From contig CAVRUD010000011.1 of assembly GCA_963724285.1 (NCBI GenBank), positions 186,001-250,000 of the forward strand: a stretch of DNA of 64,000 nt, written 5' to 3'. The notes under the pieces were generated by a model, which was not told the DNA's origin, made no database searches, and worked only from the letters and a program-made list of their open reading frames with translations. The translations under genes were made by a program, and so were the position numbers. This document shows positions 62,198 through 64,000 of the stretch, piece by piece. This DNA comes from CAVRUD01 sp963724285 (lineage in GTDB: Bacteria; Chloroflexota; Chloroflexia; Thermomicrobiales; UBA6265). Within the stretch, counting starts at the first letter, position 1; each line of letters starts with the position of its first letter.

Positions 62198-63932
62198 ATG
62201 GAGAGCAGTGGGCCGCGCGGGCCGCAGCCGATGGGGCGGCGCGGGAATGTGACGTCTTACGGGGACGCCGGGTTCAGCAACTTCATGCGGCGGGCGTTTG
62301 CGAAGGGCATGGGATTTACGGATGAGGATCTGGGCCGGCCCGTTATCGGGATTGCGAACTCGTGGAGTGAACTCAACCACTGCAACCGGTCGCTGAAGGA
62401 GCTAGCGGAGGCGGTCAAGCGCGGCGTGTGGCAGGCAGGCGGCTGGCCGCTCGAGTTCCCGACCATCTCGTTGGGCGAGATCTTTTTGAGCCCGACGGCC
62501 ATGCTCTTCCGCAACCTGATGGCGATGGACGCCGAAGAGATGGTCCGGGCGCAGCCGCTCGACGGGGTGATCCTGCTCTCGAACTGCGACAAGACAACCC
62601 CTGCCTACCTGATGGGTGCCGCCAGCGCCGATGTTCCGGCGATGATCGTCACCGGCGGACCGATGCTGAACGGGCGCTGGCGCGGCCAGGACCTCGGGGC
62701 CTGCACCGACTGCCGGCGCTACTGGACCGAATACCGGGCGGGCACCATCGGCGATACCGAGCTGGGAGAACTCGAAGAGGCGCTCTTCCGGTCACATGGG
62801 CACTGCATGGTGATGGGGACCGCGAGCACGATGGCCGCCGTAACGGAAGGGTTAGGGATGACCCTACCGGGCGGGGCCGCGATTCCGGCAGCCGATGCCA
62901 AGCGGATTCGGTTTGCGGAGGAGGCGGGGCGGCGGATCGTCGGGATGGTCGACGAGGATCTGCGACCGTCGAAGATCCTCACGCGGGAGGCGTTTGAGAA
63001 TGCGATCCGGGTCTGCGTGGCGATCGGCGGTTCGACCAACGCCGTGGTCCATCTGGCGGCCATCGCGCGGCCGGGCGGGGATCGACCTGCCGCTCGATCG
63101 CTGGGATGAGCTCAGCCGGGAGACGCCGCTGGTGGCGAGCCTGCGGCCGTCCGGCTCGTATCAGATGCAAGAGCTCTTCGAAGCCGGCGGAATTCCCGCC
63201 GTCATGCGGGAACTGGCGCCGCTGCTGCACCGAGACGTGCTCACCGTAACCGGCAAGACCGTTGGCGAGAACCTGGCAACGGCTGTCTCGAGTTTGCGGC
63301 CGGAAGTGGTCGGGCCGCTGGCGACGCCGTTTGCCCCGGAGGGCGGCATTTCCATTCTGCGCGGCAATCTGGCGCCGGATGGGGCCGTGATCAAGCACTC
63401 GGCGGCGTCGCCGGCGTTGCTGTCGCATCGAGGGAAAGCCGTCGTCTTCGACAGCGTCGAAGACATGATGGCCCGGGTCAATGACCCCGAGCTTGACGTA
63501 ACGGCAGCGAGCGTGCTGGTGCTGCGCAACGCCGGGCCGGTTGGCGGGCCGGGGATGCCGGAGGCCGGCATGATCCCGATTCCGCGCAAGCTCTTGCAGG
63601 CCGGGGTGCGCGACATGGTCCGAATATCGGACGCACGGATGAGTGGGACAGCCTACGGCACGATTGTGCTCCACATCGCCCCCGAGGCTGCCGTCGGTGG
63701 GCCACTGGCGGCCGTGCAGGACGGGGACGAGATTGCGCTGGACGTGCCATCCCGCAGCCTGGAACTTCTGGTCCCGGCGACAGAGATCGCAGCAAGGCTG
63801 GCGGCGACCCCGCGGCGCGAGCGTCACCCGAGCGCCGAGCGCGGGTACGGCTGGCTCTACGCCGAGCACGTGACCCAGGCACCGGAGGGGTGCGACTTCG
63901 ACTTCGCGGCCGCGGGTTGGTCCGGGAATTGA
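62198..63932 (+). CDS. IlvD/Edd family sugar-acid dehydratase (one frameshift)
   Basis: About 578 codons of an Fe-S dehydratase. MGFTDEDLGRPVIGIANSWS and LNHCNRSLKELAEAVKRGVW open it; cluster-ligand cysteines are in LLSNCDKTTPAYLM and LGACTDCRRYW; VAIGGSTNAVVHLAAIA and ARMSGTAYGTIVLHIAPE are late landmarks. Near 63075 a one-base shift joins the halves (AIA ... GIDLPLDRWDELSRETPLV). This subgroup dehydrates pentonates and hexonates (L-arabinonate, D-xylonate, L-rhamnonate-like) to 2-keto-3-deoxy acids, the substrate class of the aldolase at 56148. The indel is probably a sequence error. Confidence 0.85.
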
Positions 63933-63963
63933 CTCTTTCCATGTTACTTTGGGATGACATGTT

Positions 63964-63991
63964 GTAGGGGCGGACCGGTGTGTCCGCCCGG
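63964..63991 (+). repeat. REP unit at the window end
   Basis: GTAG plus GGGCGGACCGGTGTGTCC..., identical over its length to the left arm at 45287-45314. It begins 31 bp after the dehydratase stop; its inverted partner would lie beyond the window. Confidence 0.65.
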
Positions 63992-64000
63992 CCACATGAA

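Noticed and set aside
1..64000. RAYT/IS200-type transposase for the REP family
   Set aside because: I looked for a Y1 HUH motif in all frames' proteins and found none in the window, so the mobiliser, if any, lies elsewhere.
1..64000. rRNA, tRNA, CRISPR arrays, prophage or integrase genes
   Set aside because: No cloverleaf-like sequence, rRNA motif, spaced direct repeats or phage/integrase protein was recognised.

Overview
The window is high-GC bacterial DNA with compact gene pairs (4-nt start/stop overlaps), many GTG starts, twin-arginine (Tat) signals of the SRRRLLRSL type, LplABC- and rhamnose-type sugar ABC transporters, TrpB2, a MalT/LuxR ATPase regulator and BKACE. This suggests Chloroflexota, most likely the Thermomicrobia/Sphaerobacter side. 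That is inference: no rRNA, tRNA or marker gene is present.

Layout. 0-9 kb: dienelactone hydrolase + HD hydrolase pair, a Tat-exported protein, a very large LuxR-family ATPase regulator, GNAT and VOC enzymes, a DUF4352-like remnant and a shattered lactate-racemase-like pseudogene. 9-13 kb: an atypical response regulator without its phospho-Asp, a large secreted L,D-transpeptidase and a BKACE enzyme. 13.7-21.5 kb: a fucoside locus, with a GH29 fucosidase divergent from a GntR/FCD regulator, an LplC/LplB/LplA-type importer and a second GH29. 21.5-28.7 kb: secreted cupin, LLM oxidoreductase, MFS exporter, TrpB2 and a Cys-rich repeat protein. 28.7-34.7 kb: a 5.5-kb block (lysozyme-like hydrolase, candidate small peptide, heterodimeric ABC exporter) flanked by two inverted copies of a 214-bp composite repeat. 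34.8-48 kb: methyltransferase, secreted repeat protein, S9 and M20 peptidases, ABC-2 exporter, D-threonine-aldolase-like enzyme, Fsr-like MFS, and a cupredoxin-TetR operon with its own palindromic operator. 48-64 kb: a rhamnose-type ABC importer (minus strand) divergent from a catabolic operon (SDR, hydroxyacid dehydrogenase, HpcH/HpaI aldolase, HCDH, FadR-type regulator, ketopantoate-reductase-like enzyme, ApnL-like lactonase, IlvD/Edd dehydratase). That set fits a non-phosphorylative sugar-acid pathway: oxidation, lactone opening, dehydration, retro-aldol cleavage.

The most unusual signal is extragenic. At least 13 copies of a GTAG-headed short palindrome occur, ten of them as five inverted doublets of 105-136 bp (three are exactly 119 bp). 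Their arms differ between doublets but stay complementary within each. This is the architecture of REP/REPIN elements moved by REP-associated tyrosine transposases (RAYT). No RAYT gene lies in the window. A second, larger family of nested palindromes is interspersed.

Many genes carry single-base frameshifts with intact motifs on both sides (13.7-15.1, 21.6, 36.6 and 55-63 kb). Sequencing or assembly error is as likely as true decay for most of them.
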